A stretch of 64,000 bases of DNA from Aeromicrobium yanjiei (GTDB lineage: Bacteria > Actinomycetota > Actinomycetes > Propionibacteriales > Nocardioidaceae). Below the pieces are notes generated by a model that was given only the letters and a program-made list of their open reading frames with translations, made no database searches and was not told where the DNA came from. The stretch spans positions 620,001 through 684,000 of the forward strand of contig NZ_CP045737.1 in the NCBI RefSeq assembly GCF_009649075.1. Reading direction: 5' to 3'. Made by a program: the position numbers and the translations under genes. Every line of letters starts with the position of its first letter. Position 1 is the stretch's first letter. Shown one piece after another: positions 44,977 through 54,822 of the stretch.

Positions 44977-46143
44977 ATGACATTTGCCCTCTCGAGCGAG
45001 CACGAGTCCTTCCGCCGCAGCGTCCGCGAGTTCGCCGAGGCGGAGATCGCGCCCCACGTCGCCCGGTGGGACAAGGACCACCACTTCCCCGTCGACGCGG
45101 TGCACAAGATCGGCCGCATGGGCCTGTTCGGCCTGACCGCGCCCGAGGAGTTCGGCGGGTCCGGCGGAGACTTCACGAGCCTGTGCGTCGCGATCGAGGA
45201 GCTCGGCCGGGTCGACCAGTCGATCGGCATCACGCTGGAGGCGGGCGTGGGGCTGGGCATCACCCCGATCCTCGAGTACGGCACGCAGGAGCAGAAGGAG
45301 GCGTGGCTCCCCGATCTCGTCGCGGGGCGCACCCTCGCGGGCTTCGGCCTGACCGAGCCCGGCGCCGGCTCCGACGCGAGCGCGACGAGGACCCGCGCCG
45401 AGCTGGACGGTGACGAGTGGGTCGTCAACGGGTCCAAGCAGTTCATCACCAACTCCGGCAGCGACATCACGTCTGTCGTGACCGTCACCGCCCGCACCGG
45501 AACGCGCGAGAACGGTTCACCGGAGATCTCGGCGATCATGCTCCCGTCCGGCACGCCGGGATTCGTCGCGGAGGCTCCGTACGACAAGCTCGGCTGGCAC
45601 CTGTCCGACACGCACGCGCTGTCGTTCACCGACGTGCGCGTGCCGTCGGACCACCTGCTGGGCGAGCGGGGCCGCGGCTATGCGCAGTTCCTCGCGACGC
45701 TCGACGACGGACGCATCGCGATCGCGGCGCTCGCCGTGGGCTGCATCCAGGCCTGCCTCGACATGTCGGTGCAGTACGCCGGCGAGCGCACGACGTTCGG
45801 CGTCCCGATCGGCACCAAGCAGGGCGTCGCGTTCCAGATCTCCGACCTGGCCGTCATGGCCCAGGCGGGTCGCGCGCTGACCTACCAGGCGGCCGCGATG
45901 AAGGACGCCGGTGCGCCGGCCAAGGAGCTCAAGCAGGCCGCCTCGATCGCCAAGCTCTACACGTCCGAGGCCGCCGTGACCGCGACGCGCATCGCGACGC
46001 AGGTCTTCGGTGGCTACGGATTCATGGAGGAGTACCCGGTGGCGCGCTTCTACCGCGACGCCAAGATCCTGGAGATCGGCGAGGGCACCTCGGAGATCCA
46101 GCGCATGCTCATCGCGCGGGGCCTGGGTCTTCCGGTGGAGTGA
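44977..46143 (+). CDS. Acyl-CoA dehydrogenase
   Basis: FAD-dependent dehydrogenase (388 aa) making 2-enoyl-CoA in fatty-acid or branched-chain amino-acid breakdown. The flavin/substrate motif GFGLTEPGAGSDAS lies near residue 125, and FGVPIGTKQGVAFQISDLAVM near 275. The catalytic Glu369 is in IGEGTSEIQRMLIARGLGL. The message is probably leaderless and controlled by the operator at 44939. It is divergent from the carboxylase alpha gene, which suggests acyl-CoA metabolism as a shared theme. Chain length is undetermined. Confidence 0.93.
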   Translation: MTFALSSEHESFRRSVREFAEAEIAPHVARWDKDHHFPVDAVHKIGRMGLFGLTAPEEFGGSGGDFTSLCVAIEELGRVDQSIGITLEAGVGLGITPILEYGTQEQKEAWLPDLVAGRTLAGFGLTEPGAGSDASATRTRAELDGDEWVVNGSKQFITNSGSDITSVVTVTARTGTRENGSPEISAIMLPSGTPGFVAEAPYDKLGWHLSDTHALSFTDVRVPSDHLLGERGRGYAQFLATLDDGRIAIAALAVGCIQACLDMSVQYAGERTTFGVPIGTKQGVAFQISDLAVMAQAGRALTYQAAAMKDAGAPAKELKQAASIAKLYTSEAAVTATRIATQVFGGYGFMEEYPVARFYRDAKILEIGEGTSEIQRMLIARGLGLPVE

Positions 46144-46189
46144 GACTCCCTGACACGATGGCCTCGTTCCCGACCGGACGGAGCCACCC

Positions 46190-46534
46190 GTGAGCCTTCA
46201 CCTGTCCCACACCACCGTGAACGCGGTCGACCCCGAGCGACTGGCGGCGTTCTGGTCCGCCCTGGCCGACTGGCGCGTGCAGGACTCCGAGCCCGGCGAG
46301 GTCTACCTGATCGACGACAACGGGTTCACCACGCTGTTCATCGAGGTCCCGGACGGCAAGCAGGTGCGCAACCGCGTGCACCTCGACCTGCGCCCCGTCG
46401 GCGCGACCCAGGACGAGGAGGTCGCACGCGCGGTGGAGCTGGGCGCCAGCGTGCTGGAGGACCGGCGGCCCGGTGACAGGTGGGTGGTGCTCGCCGACCC
46501 CGAGGGCAACGAGTTCTGCATCCTCGCCGGCTGA
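46190..46534 (+). CDS. VOC-family (glyoxalase-like) protein
   Basis: 114-aa single-domain protein of the vicinal-oxygen-chelate superfamily (glyoxalase_6 type). Visible signatures: AFWSALADWRVQD, VRNRVHLDLRP and WVVLADPEGNEFCIL, the last being the usual C-terminal strand motif. The GTG at 46190 is chosen for its position relative to the domain start. Function is unknown; metal-dependent chemistry is possible but not shown. A related two-domain protein is encoded at 60209. Confidence 0.8.
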   Translation: MSLHLSHTTVNAVDPERLAAFWSALADWRVQDSEPGEVYLIDDNGFTTLFIEVPDGKQVRNRVHLDLRPVGATQDEEVARAVELGASVLEDRRPGDRWVVLADPEGNEFCILAG

Positions 46535-46561
46535 GCGGCAGCACTGCCTAGGCTGAGGGGC

Positions 46562-47503
46562 ATGGGCGAGGTCTTCGCGGGACGCTACGAGCTGGTCGAC
46601 GTGCTCGACTCCGGCGGCATGGGCGTCGTCTGGCGGGTGTGGGACCTGCGCGACCGCACCTACCGCGCGGGCAAGATGCTGCGCCAGTCCGACGGGGCGT
46701 CGCTGCTGCGGTTCGTCCGCGAGATCGGCACCCGGGTCGACCACCCGCACGTCGTGGCCCCGACGGGCTGGTCCGCGGAGGACGACCGGGTGCTGTTCGC
46801 GATGCCGCTGGTCGACGGTGGATCGGTGGCGACGCTCATCGCCGACTACGGCCCGCTTCCACCCTCGTTCGTCCGTGAGGTCGGGCTGCAGCTGCTCGAC
46901 GCCCTCGACGCGGTCCACCGCGCCGACATCGTGCACCGCGACGTGAAGCCGGCCAACATCCTTCTGGAGGCGACCGGCACCGGCACTCCTCACGTACGCC
47001 TGTCCGACTTCGGCATCGCGACGACAAGGGACGAGCCGCGCCTCACCCGGGCGTCCGAGATGGTGCACACCCCGGGCTACGCGGCGCCCGAGGTGCAGGA
47101 GCGGGCCGATCCCAGTCCTTTGCAGGACCTCTACTCCGTGGGCACGGTGCTGGCCGAGATGCTCACCGGCTCACGCCCGACCCACGCAGGCCCTCCGGTG
47201 CCGGCCGACGGACCGTTCGCGACGTGGTGCGGGCGGCTCTGCGCGACGCGGCCGGACGAGCGCTACGCGTCGGCGGCCGAGGCCCGGGCCGCGCTGCTGT
47301 CGATCGACCCCGTGGACGAGCCGGGAGACCCGATCGAGGTGTTCCGCCAGCTGCCGGAGCTCCCGCCGGGCTGGGGTCCGGACGGCCCGTCGTCACGGAG
47401 GCACCGGATCGACGCGCGGACACGCCTGCGACTGCTCGCCGGAGGACTCGCCGTCGCAGGGCTCGGGCTCGTCGCGGCCTCTGCGCGCCTCCTGCTCGGC
47501 TAG
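46562..47503 (+). CDS. Membrane-linked serine/threonine protein kinase
   Basis: Hanks-type kinase of 313 aa. Gly-rich loop DSGGMGVVW near residue 19, ATP Lys in RAGKML, catalytic loop HRDVKPANIL near 125, DFG in LSDFGIA, and TPGYAAPEV in the activation segment. The kinase domain ends near residue 260; the C-terminus has a basic stretch and one transmembrane helix (LLAGGLAVAGLGLVAASARLLLG) with no extracellular sensor. TAGGCT ends 7 nt before the ATG (leaderless). Its stop TAG overlaps that of the convergent VWA gene in a shared CTAG. Confidence 0.92.
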   Translation: MGEVFAGRYELVDVLDSGGMGVVWRVWDLRDRTYRAGKMLRQSDGASLLRFVREIGTRVDHPHVVAPTGWSAEDDRVLFAMPLVDGGSVATLIADYGPLPPSFVREVGLQLLDALDAVHRADIVHRDVKPANILLEATGTGTPHVRLSDFGIATTRDEPRLTRASEMVHTPGYAAPEVQERADPSPLQDLYSVGTVLAEMLTGSRPTHAGPPVPADGPFATWCGRLCATRPDERYASAAEARAALLSIDPVDEPGDPIEVFRQLPELPPGWGPDGPSSRRHRIDARTRLRLLAGGLAVAGLGLVAASARLLLG

Positions 47504-49398
47504 CTCGCGGAGCGCGAGCGCCGCAGCACCACGAGTGCGCCGGCGAGCAGCCCGACCCCGACCACACCGAGCCCGATCGGCACCACCGGCAGGCCGTCCT
47601 CGTCGTCCTTGGCCGGCTTCGTCGCCGCCTTGCTGCTCGATGCCGGCTTTGCGGCGTCGCCCACGGCGCCGGTCCCCGTCACGAGCGGCGAGTCGGCCGT
47701 GGGTGCGGTCAGGCCCGGGACCTCGTCGTACGTCGGCGCACCCTCGCCCGCCGTGCCGTTGGTCCTGAGCGTCAACGAATAGGTCAGCGGCACCTCGTTG
47801 TCGGCGCCGTAGGAGATCTGGACGTAGCGCAGACCGGCCGTGCCCGACCCGCTGAGGTGCGCCTCGGCCTCGGCGCGATTGCGGTAGGCGACCGTGTACG
47901 ACTGCGAGCCCGAGCGGTAGGTGTTCAGGTCGTCGGGGAGGCTCGAGAACCGCGAGGTCCAGTCGCCGGGCGTCGTGTCGGTGCCGTACTCGTCGGAGTC
48001 GACAGCCTCCCGGACGGGGCCGAGGACCTGCACCCAGGGAGCGTCGAACGTCGACTCGTGGTGCGCCGCGGTCAGCTTGCCGTCGATCTGGGCCTGCACA
48101 TTCTGTCCCCAGTCCAGCGGCACCGCGACGACCTGTGTCTCACCGGGGTTGATGTCGAGGGCGTACGTGCCGTCGCTCACGACGGGGGCGCTCGAGATCG
48201 ACGTGCCGGGGACGACTCCGACCTGTGGACTGCTCGCCGGCGTCAGCGTGCTCCAGGTGGGCGTGGCGGGTTTCGGCGGCAGGTCCGCGCCGGAGGGGTC
48301 GGCCAGGGGCGGCTCCTCGTAGACCACGATCTCGACCGGATCGGCGGAGAGGTCGCGCCGTGTGGACACCGGCTTGACGTTGACCCACAGGGTCTTGGCG
48401 GTGTTGCAGGCGTTGGTCGAGGGCCGCCAGCTGCTCGCCGCGGTGTAGGCGATGTTGCCGCGGGCGAATGACGTCGTGTACGCGCACCGGTCCTCGTCGG
48501 GTCCCGCGTAGATCCCGACGTACGCCTTGTCGCCGGAGTTGCCGGTGCCGGCCGATCGGTGGGTGACGCCGACGTGGAAGGTGCTGTTGGCGGCGGTGCG
48601 CTCGACCTTGTACCAGAGCCCGTCACCGGTTCCGAACGAGGCGAGATAGGCCCCGGTCTCCAGGGTCGGCGCGTCGGTCGCGACCGGTGCTCCCTTGACG
48701 GGAGTGCCGGTGAGGTCGAAGGGGCGCGAGGCCCGGATGCGGGTCGTGGTGAGCGACTGCGTCAGCTCGGCGGCGCTGTCGGCGTCGTAGTAGGTGCCGT
48801 GCCCGGAGCGTGCCACGCACTTGAGCTGCTCGCGTGCCTTGCCGGAGACGTCGAGCCCGACGACGTCGATGCGCAGGTCGATGCCGTCCTGAGCGAGATC
48901 CTGGGCAACGACGCAGGGATCGGGGTCGCAGGTCGACTCCCCGTCGGAGACCAGCACGATGGTGCGGCGACCGTCCTGGCCAAGGTCCTTGCCGGCCTGC
49001 TGCAGGGCGTAGCCGGTCGGGGTCTCGCCGTAGGGCTTGTACGCCTTGATGGCTCTGGTGAGCTCGTCGCGGTTGGCGGTGTCGAGGTCGACGACCCGCT
49101 GCGAGTCGGTGCACGCGCCCTTGTCCGAGGCCGAGAAGACCTTCGCGCCGTAGACGCGCAGGCCCACCTCCTGCTCGGCGGGGAGGCCCTTGACCACCTG
49201 TGCGAGTGCCTGCCGGGCCGCGGCGATCTTGGTCTGCCCGCCGGCCGCCTTCTCCTTCATCGACCCGGACGAGTCCAGGACGAGCATCATCCGCCCGGCG
49301 GTCTCGTCGTCAGCGGCCGGCGCTGCCGACGCGGCGGGCAGGGGCAGCAGGGCGGCGAGGAGGGCCGCGGCGATCAGGGCGGTCGACGTACGGATCAT
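47500..49398 (-). CDS. Exported von Willebrand A-domain protein with C-terminal membrane anchor
   Basis: 632 aa. A signal peptide (TALIAAALLAALLPLPAASA, residues 5-25) precedes a VWA domain with a complete MIDAS: LVLDSSGSMKE, the Thr in GETPTGYAL and VSDGESTCDP. A long beta-rich extracellular region of about 350 residues of no recognised family follows, then a linker with Ser/Lys repeats (KPASSSKAATKPAKDDEDG) and a transmembrane helix with basic tail. The ATG at 49398 is chosen over a start 63 nt earlier that would put an operator in the coding region. Divergent from the XRE gene and convergent on the kinase. Confidence 0.88.
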   Translation of the reverse strand: MIRTSTALIAAALLAALLPLPAASAAPAADDETAGRMMLVLDSSGSMKEKAAGGQTKIAAARQALAQVVKGLPAEQEVGLRVYGAKVFSASDKGACTDSQRVVDLDTANRDELTRAIKAYKPYGETPTGYALQQAGKDLGQDGRRTIVLVSDGESTCDPDPCVVAQDLAQDGIDLRIDVVGLDVSGKAREQLKCVARSGHGTYYDADSAAELTQSLTTTRIRASRPFDLTGTPVKGAPVATDAPTLETGAYLASFGTGDGLWYKVERTAANSTFHVGVTHRSAGTGNSGDKAYVGIYAGPDEDRCAYTTSFARGNIAYTAASSWRPSTNACNTAKTLWVNVKPVSTRRDLSADPVEIVVYEEPPLADPSGADLPPKPATPTWSTLTPASSPQVGVVPGTSISSAPVVSDGTYALDINPGETQVVAVPLDWGQNVQAQIDGKLTAAHHESTFDAPWVQVLGPVREAVDSDEYGTDTTPGDWTSRFSSLPDDLNTYRSGSQSYTVAYRNRAEAEAHLSGSGTAGLRYVQISYGADNEVPLTYSLTLRTNGTAGEGAPTYDEVPGLTAPTADSPLVTGTGAVGDAAKPASSSKAATKPAKDDEDGLPVVPIGLGVVGVGLLAGALVVLRRSRSAS

Positions 49399-49423
49399 GG
49401 TGTCCCCGGAAGTGAGAGCGGAG

Positions 49424-49438
49424 TTTGCAAAAGCAAAT
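49424..49438. promoter_or_regulatory. Operator site 1 (VWA-proximal)
   Basis: TTTGCAAAAGCAAAT: inverted TTTGC/GCAAA around AAAA, 26 bp upstream of the VWA gene start. It matches site 2 at 12 of 15 positions (shared core TTGC-R-AA-M-GCAAAT). Confidence 0.7.
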
Positions 49439-49488
49439 GTCGGCACGAGTCTCGCGGACACCTTGTCGCTGTGTCAAGATGCCATGGC

Positions 49489-49503
49489 GTTGCGAACGCA
49501 AAT
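49489..49503. promoter_or_regulatory. Operator site 2 (XRE-proximal)
   Basis: GTTGCGAACGCAAAT: inverted TTGCG/CGCAA around AA, 12 bp before the XRE ATG at 49516. It lies 65 bp from site 1 and probably binds the same protein, most likely the XRE product. Confidence 0.7.
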
Positions 49504-49515
49504 TGAGGGGGACGC

Positions 49516-50019
49516 ATGGACGGTCGGGCGGCGCAGGCCGAGATCTACGGGGAGCCGCTCGGCGACATCCTCGGCCGATGTGCCCGCGTCCTCGGGATGA
49601 ACCAGTCGCAGCTGGCGGGGATCCTCGGGATCTCGGCGCCCATGCTGTCCCAGCTGATCAATGCGCGCCGGGTCAAGATCGGCCATCCGGTGGCCGCCCA
49701 GCGACTGCAGGTGCTGCACGACGCTGTGGACGCCGTGGAGCGGGGCGCCATGGGGCGCGAGGACGCACTCGCGCGGGTCGCGCTCGTGCACGGGGGAGGG
49801 GACATCCTGACGACCCGGCGATCCACCCGTGACGATGCGGTCGCCGAGATCCAGGACCTGTTCCGGCGGGTGGCCGGCGCGCCTGACCACCTGGACGCGG
49901 CCGAGCGTCTCGCCGACACCCACCCGGACATCGCCGAGATGCTCAGGGTCTACGGCGCCGGGCGCACCGCAGAGGCGCGTGAGCACCTCGAGAGCCTGCG
50001 GGACCCGGGAAGCCGGTGA
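49516..50019 (+). CDS. XRE/Cro-family helix-turn-helix regulator
   Basis: 167 aa. The HTH is at about residues 15-60: LGRCARVLGMNQSQLAGILGISAPMLSQLINARRVKIG. The rest is a helical, charged region of unknown function (DDAVAEIQDLFRRVAG, REHLESLRD), perhaps for dimerisation. Divergent from the VWA gene with two related operators in the 117-bp gap, so it likely controls that gene and itself. The DNA signal it answers to is unknown. Confidence 0.85.
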   Translation: MDGRAAQAEIYGEPLGDILGRCARVLGMNQSQLAGILGISAPMLSQLINARRVKIGHPVAAQRLQVLHDAVDAVERGAMGREDALARVALVHGGGDILTTRRSTRDDAVAEIQDLFRRVAGAPDHLDAAERLADTHPDIAEMLRVYGAGRTAEAREHLESLRDPGSR

Positions 50020-50030
50020 CGAAGGGCCGC

Positions 50031-50252
50031 CTAGAGGGCGGTCATCTTCGAGCAGGGCAGCGGGATGTGCTTGGGTCCGTCGCCGAAGTCGACCTGGGCC
50101 GAGGTCGTGCCCTGGATGCTGACGATGCGTCCCATGCCGTAGGTGTCGTGGGAGACGCGGGCGCCGACCTCGTACACCTCGTCGATCACCTCAGGACCTG
50201 CCTGGAAGGGACTGGAAGCGTGGTAGCGGCGTTTGCGCGGTGTGGTTGCCAT
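50031..50252 (-). CDS. Small Tudor/CarD-like domain protein
   Basis: 73-aa protein. VGARVSHDTYGMGRIVSIQGTTSAQVDFGDGPKHI closely resembles the C-terminal Tudor-like domain of UvrD/PcrA helicases (YxVGDRVxHxxFGxGxVV), which contacts RNA polymerase or nucleic acid. The N-terminus is basic (TTPRKRRYH). The ATG at 50252 is chosen because GACAAT lies 7 nt upstream; an ATG 9 nt earlier is possible. It converges on the XRE gene. Free-standing function unknown; a transcription or repair accessory role is a guess. Confidence 0.75.
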   Translation of the reverse strand: MATTPRKRRYHASSPFQAGPEVIDEVYEVGARVSHDTYGMGRIVSIQGTTSAQVDFGDGPKHIPLPCSKMTAL

Positions 50253-50297
50253 CAGTGCCATTGTCCCACTTCTTGGGTCCTCGTACCAACAAATGCT

Positions 50298-50888
50298 TCA
50301 GCTTGACAGGGTCCAGAGGGAGGTCCATGGGATTCCAAGGTCCCTGGCCATGTCGCGCAGGACCGGCAACGACAGGCCGACGACGTTGTGGTGGTCGCCC
50401 TCGATGCCGCGGATGAACGCCCCGCCGAGGCCGTCGATCGTGAACGCGCCGGCGACGTGCAGCGGCTCGCCGGTCGCGACGTAGGCGTCGATCTCGTCGT
50501 CGGTCACGTCGGCGAAGTGGACGATCGTGGACGCGGTCTCGATGAGCTCGTCCTCGCCGCGGCGCACGCAGTGCCCCGTGTGCAGGACGCCGCTGCGCCC
50601 CCGCATGCGGCGCCAGCGCCCCACGGCCTCGTCGGGCCCCTCCGGCTTGCCGAAGATCTCGCCCTCGAACGCCAGCACGGAGTCGCAGCCGATGACGAGG
50701 GCGTCCGGCTCGACCTGTGCGGCGACGGCGCGGCACTTGAGCTGGGCGAGCGCGGCGGCGAGATTGCCGGCGTCGGTCGTGGTGATCTGGTCCTCGTCGA
50801 CGCCGGACACGATCACGTCCGGCTCGATGCCGGCGCTGCGCAACGTCGCGAGCCGGGCGGGGGACTGGGACGCGAGCACGACCCTCAT
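50298..50888 (-). CDS. maf: Maf-family nucleoside triphosphate pyrophosphatase
   Basis: 196-aa house-cleaning enzyme that hydrolyses non-canonical or modified nucleotides such as dTTP/UTP analogues. The N-terminal VLASQSPARLATLRSAGI is the family signature (usual ASxSPRR is changed to QSPARL). Further motifs: DSVLAFEGEIFGKP (catalytic Asp region) and IRGIEGDHHNVVGLSLP. The ATG overlaps the stop of the upstream unknown gene (ATGA). Between it and the Tudor-like gene 46 bp remain. Confidence 0.9.
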   Translation of the reverse strand: MRVVLASQSPARLATLRSAGIEPDVIVSGVDEDQITTTDAGNLAAALAQLKCRAVAAQVEPDALVIGCDSVLAFEGEIFGKPEGPDEAVGRWRRMRGRSGVLHTGHCVRRGEDELIETASTIVHFADVTDDEIDAYVATGEPLHVAGAFTIDGLGGAFIRGIEGDHHNVVGLSLPVLRDMARDLGIPWTSLWTLSS

Positions 50889-51550
50889 CGCAGGGCTCCT
50901 TCGTCGTAGCGCTGTCGGACGACCTCGAGGCGAGGGTCGTGCAGCAGCTCGGCGATCAGCGACTCGGTGCCGCCCACGCCGGTCCAGGTGCCCTCGATGG
51001 TGGTGGTCACGAACCAGGCGTGGTCGGCGGGCCACATCAGGTTGGGGCTGTTGATGTCACGCGGCACGCCGCCGCCGTAGCTCGCAGCTCCCCACCGGCC
51101 GGCGTCGGCCAGGGGGCCGGCGAAGAGGAAGTGCTCCTCGCCGTTGACGGTCAGCAGAGGACCGGCCATGACGTCGGGAGGGAACGCGGGGGGAGGCGGG
51201 GCCTTCGGCTTGTCCTTGGTGAAGATCCGTCCGGGCCACCGTGACGGACCCGAGAAGGCGGTGAGGAAGCCCGCGGCCTCGCCACCGTGGATGTCGCCGT
51301 AGCCCTCCCACAGCGCGAAGCAGCAGTCGTCCGGGGTGCGGGTGTGCCGCGCCAGGACGTCGACGACGGCCGCGAGCAGGGCGCCGTCGAGGTGTCCCTC
51401 GAAGCGGTCGCCCCCACCCGTCGGCGAGTGGAGCACCCGCGCGTACGCCGCGAAGCCCGACGGTCCGAGGTGCACCCTGAGCGCGGCCGGCGCCGGGTCG
51501 TCGAGCAGCCAGTCAGCGGGGCTGAGGTCGGACAGCGGGCGCAGGGTCAT
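50885..51550 (-). CDS. Unknown protein, paralogue 1 (MTLRPLSDLSPADW family)
   Basis: 221 aa, soluble, no signal peptide. It shares with the next gene the N-terminal MTLRPLSDLSPADW and the C-terminal pattern LMWPADHAWFVTTTIEGTWTGVGGTESLIAELL. The middle part (HTRTPDDCCFALWEGYGD) also aligns with HTATPDECLFGQWDGCGW. I do not recognise the family. Translationally coupled on both sides by ATGA overlaps, with maf downstream and its paralogue upstream. Confidence 0.8.
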   Translation of the reverse strand: MTLRPLSDLSPADWLLDDPAPAALRVHLGPSGFAAYARVLHSPTGGGDRFEGHLDGALLAAVVDVLARHTRTPDDCCFALWEGYGDIHGGEAAGFLTAFSGPSRWPGRIFTKDKPKAPPPPAFPPDVMAGPLLTVNGEEHFLFAGPLADAGRWGAASYGGGVPRDINSPNLMWPADHAWFVTTTIEGTWTGVGGTESLIAELLHDPRLEVVRQRYDEGALR

Positions 51551-52104
51551 CGGGCCTCCCAGTCGGAGGCGTCGTACGACGAGGGTGCCGCGTCGATTCC
51601 GTCGGCAGCGAGCAGCTCGTCGATCAGCGACTGCGTGCCGCCTACACCCACCCAGTCGGGGTCGACGTCCTTGGTGACGAACCAGGCCCGGTCTGCCGGC
51701 CACATCAAGTGCGGCGGGTCGCCGCCGTCCCACGCCGCCAGGTTGGCGACCGTGCCGCTGAACAGGTGGTAGGTGCGGACGACGTCGTGGACTCCCGGAG
51801 CCACCTGGCCGGTCAGAGGGACCGTCTCGCGCGCAGGCGGCACCGGGGGCTCCCAGCCGCACCCGTCCCACTGCCCAAAGAGGCACTCGTCCGGCGTGGC
51901 GGTGTGTCGGGGCAGAGCGCGCTGCAGCACCGTGCTGGTCAGCAGGCCCAGGTCGACGTCCGACTCATCGTCGGCGGGCACGAGTTGCAGGCGCGCGTAC
52001 GCCTCGTGGCCAGGAGGGCCCAGACAGACCTTCGTCCACCAGTCCGCCTTGGCCCGGACGAACCAGTCAGCCGGGCTGAGATCGGACAGCGGGCGCAGGG
52101 TCAT
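51547..52104 (-). CDS. Unknown protein, paralogue 2 (MTLRPLSDLSPADW family)
   Basis: 185 aa, soluble. The first 14 residues equal those of paralogue 1; later LMWPADRAWFVTKDVDPDWVGVGGTQSLIDELL matches its C-terminal block. It is shorter by about 36 residues in the middle, where the other has a Pro/Lys-rich stretch. It starts 3 bp after the accE stop and overlaps paralogue 1 by 4 bp. The pair is likely a tandem duplication. Conserved Trp, Asp and Gly residues suggest a folded domain, function unknown. Confidence 0.8.
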   Translation of the reverse strand: MTLRPLSDLSPADWFVRAKADWWTKVCLGPPGHEAYARLQLVPADDESDVDLGLLTSTVLQRALPRHTATPDECLFGQWDGCGWEPPVPPARETVPLTGQVAPGVHDVVRTYHLFSGTVANLAAWDGGDPPHLMWPADRAWFVTKDVDPDWVGVGGTQSLIDELLAADGIDAAPSSYDASDWEAR

Positions 52105-52107
52105 CGC

Positions 52108-52355
52108 TCAGCGGCCGAACGAGGACCGACGCCACTGGTCGGGCCCGAAGGCGTGCACGGGCCGGACCTGACGGGCCGGGTGTCCCCACTCGGAGCGGAG
52201 CCTCGGCTTGGCGCGCGAGGCGGCGTTGGCCGCGGCCGCGTTGCGCGCCGCCACGACGGCCACCAGCGCGGCCAGCTCCTCCGCGCCCAGGTCGCCCTTG
52301 ACCACCCGCAGGATCGGCGTGTGCGTCGCCTCGGTGGCCGCGGTCTCGTCGCCGC

Positions 52356-52359
<4 letters not shown>
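52108..52359 (-). CDS. accE: Acyl-CoA carboxylase epsilon subunit
   Basis: 83-aa small subunit that in Streptomyces and mycobacteria bridges and activates the alpha and beta subunits. The typical order is present: a short acidic start, [26 protein letters not shown] (VxGxPTxEELAAL type), an Ala-rich helix, then a basic C-terminus with WGHPARQVR and [10 protein letters not shown]. The GTG start overlaps the accD stop by 4 bp, as in other actinobacteria. Confidence 0.88.
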
Positions 52360-53948
<1,589 letters not shown>

Positions 53949-53999
53949 GCAGGTCAGAGTAACGACAGCGGGGCCCATCGGATATGTGAGTCTGTTCTC

Positions 54000-54809
54000 A
54001 TGTCCTATCGCGACCTCGACCGCCCGCCCCTTGACACGGCCGCGCTGCGGTCGGCGCTGACGGGGCCGAAGCGGTTCTTCTCCGAGGTCGTGGTGACCGC
54101 GCAGACCGGCAGCACGAACGCCGACGTCGCCGCCGCCGCGAGGTCCGGCGCGCCGGAGGGGCTCGTCCACGTCACGGATGCGCAGACCGCCGGCCGGGGG
54201 CGTCTCGACCGGACGTGGGAGTCCCCCGCCGGGTCCGGCGCGATCGTGTCGGTGCTCCTGCGCCCCGACGGCGTCCCGCCCGCCCGCTGGGTGTGGCTGC
54301 CGCTGCTCGCGGGCCTCGCGGTCGACGCGACGGTGCAGGAGTGCGGCGTGGGCTCGTCCCTGAAGTGGCCCAACGACGTGCTGGTGGACGGCCGCAAGAT
54401 CGCCGGCATCCTGCTCGAGCGGACCGAGACGCCGATCGGGCCGGCCGCCGTCGTCGGGGTGGGCCTGAACGTCTCGCTGCGCCGCGACGAGCTGCCGACT
54501 CCGGCGGCGACGTCCCTGTTGCTGGAGGGAGCCACCGAGACGGACCGCACGATCGTCATCCGGGCGTTCCTGCGCAACCTCGAGGCGCTCTACCGGGCCT
54601 GGTCGGCGTCGGGCGGCGACCCCGCAGGCGGGATCCGCGACTCGTACGTCCGACGGTGCGTGACGATCGGCCAGCGCGTCCGGGTGACCCAGCCCCACGA
54701 CGAGCCCTTGGAGGGACTGGCCACCGGCATCGACGAGATGGGCCGACTACTCGTGGACGGCCGGGCGATCAGCGCGGGCGACGTCACCCATGTGCGCCCG
54801 GCGGGGTGA
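54000..54809 (+). CDS. birA: Biotin-[acetyl-CoA-carboxylase] ligase
   Basis: 269-aa ligase that joins biotin to the carboxylase lysine. Motifs: [15 protein letters not shown] (biotin and adenylate loop), LKWPNDVLV with catalytic Lys, and RKIAGILLE; a C-terminal SH3-like domain follows ([14 protein letters not shown]). No N-terminal HTH, so it is the non-regulatory class. Divergent from accD by 51 bp; it supplies the biotin that the carboxylase alpha subunit needs. Confidence 0.93.
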   Translation: MSYRDLDRPPLDTAALRSALTGPKRFFSEVVVTAQTGSTNADVAAAARSGAPEGLVHVTDAQTAGRGRLDRTWESPAGSGAIVSVLLRPDGVPPARWVWLPLLAGLAVDATVQECGVGSSLKWPNDVLVDGRKIAGILLERTETPIGPAAVVGVGLNVSLRRDELPTPAATSLLLEGATETDRTIVIRAFLRNLEALYRAWSASGGDPAGGIRDSYVRRCVTIGQRVRVTQPHDEPLEGLATGIDEMGRLLVDGRAISAGDVTHVRPAG

Positions 54810-54822
54810 GACAATCAGCGGC

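Noticed and set aside
46562-50019. Anti-phage defence island (kinase, VWA protein, XRE regulator)
   Set aside because: The VWA protein is exported and membrane anchored, and no nuclease, transposase or other defence gene is near; composition is like the core.
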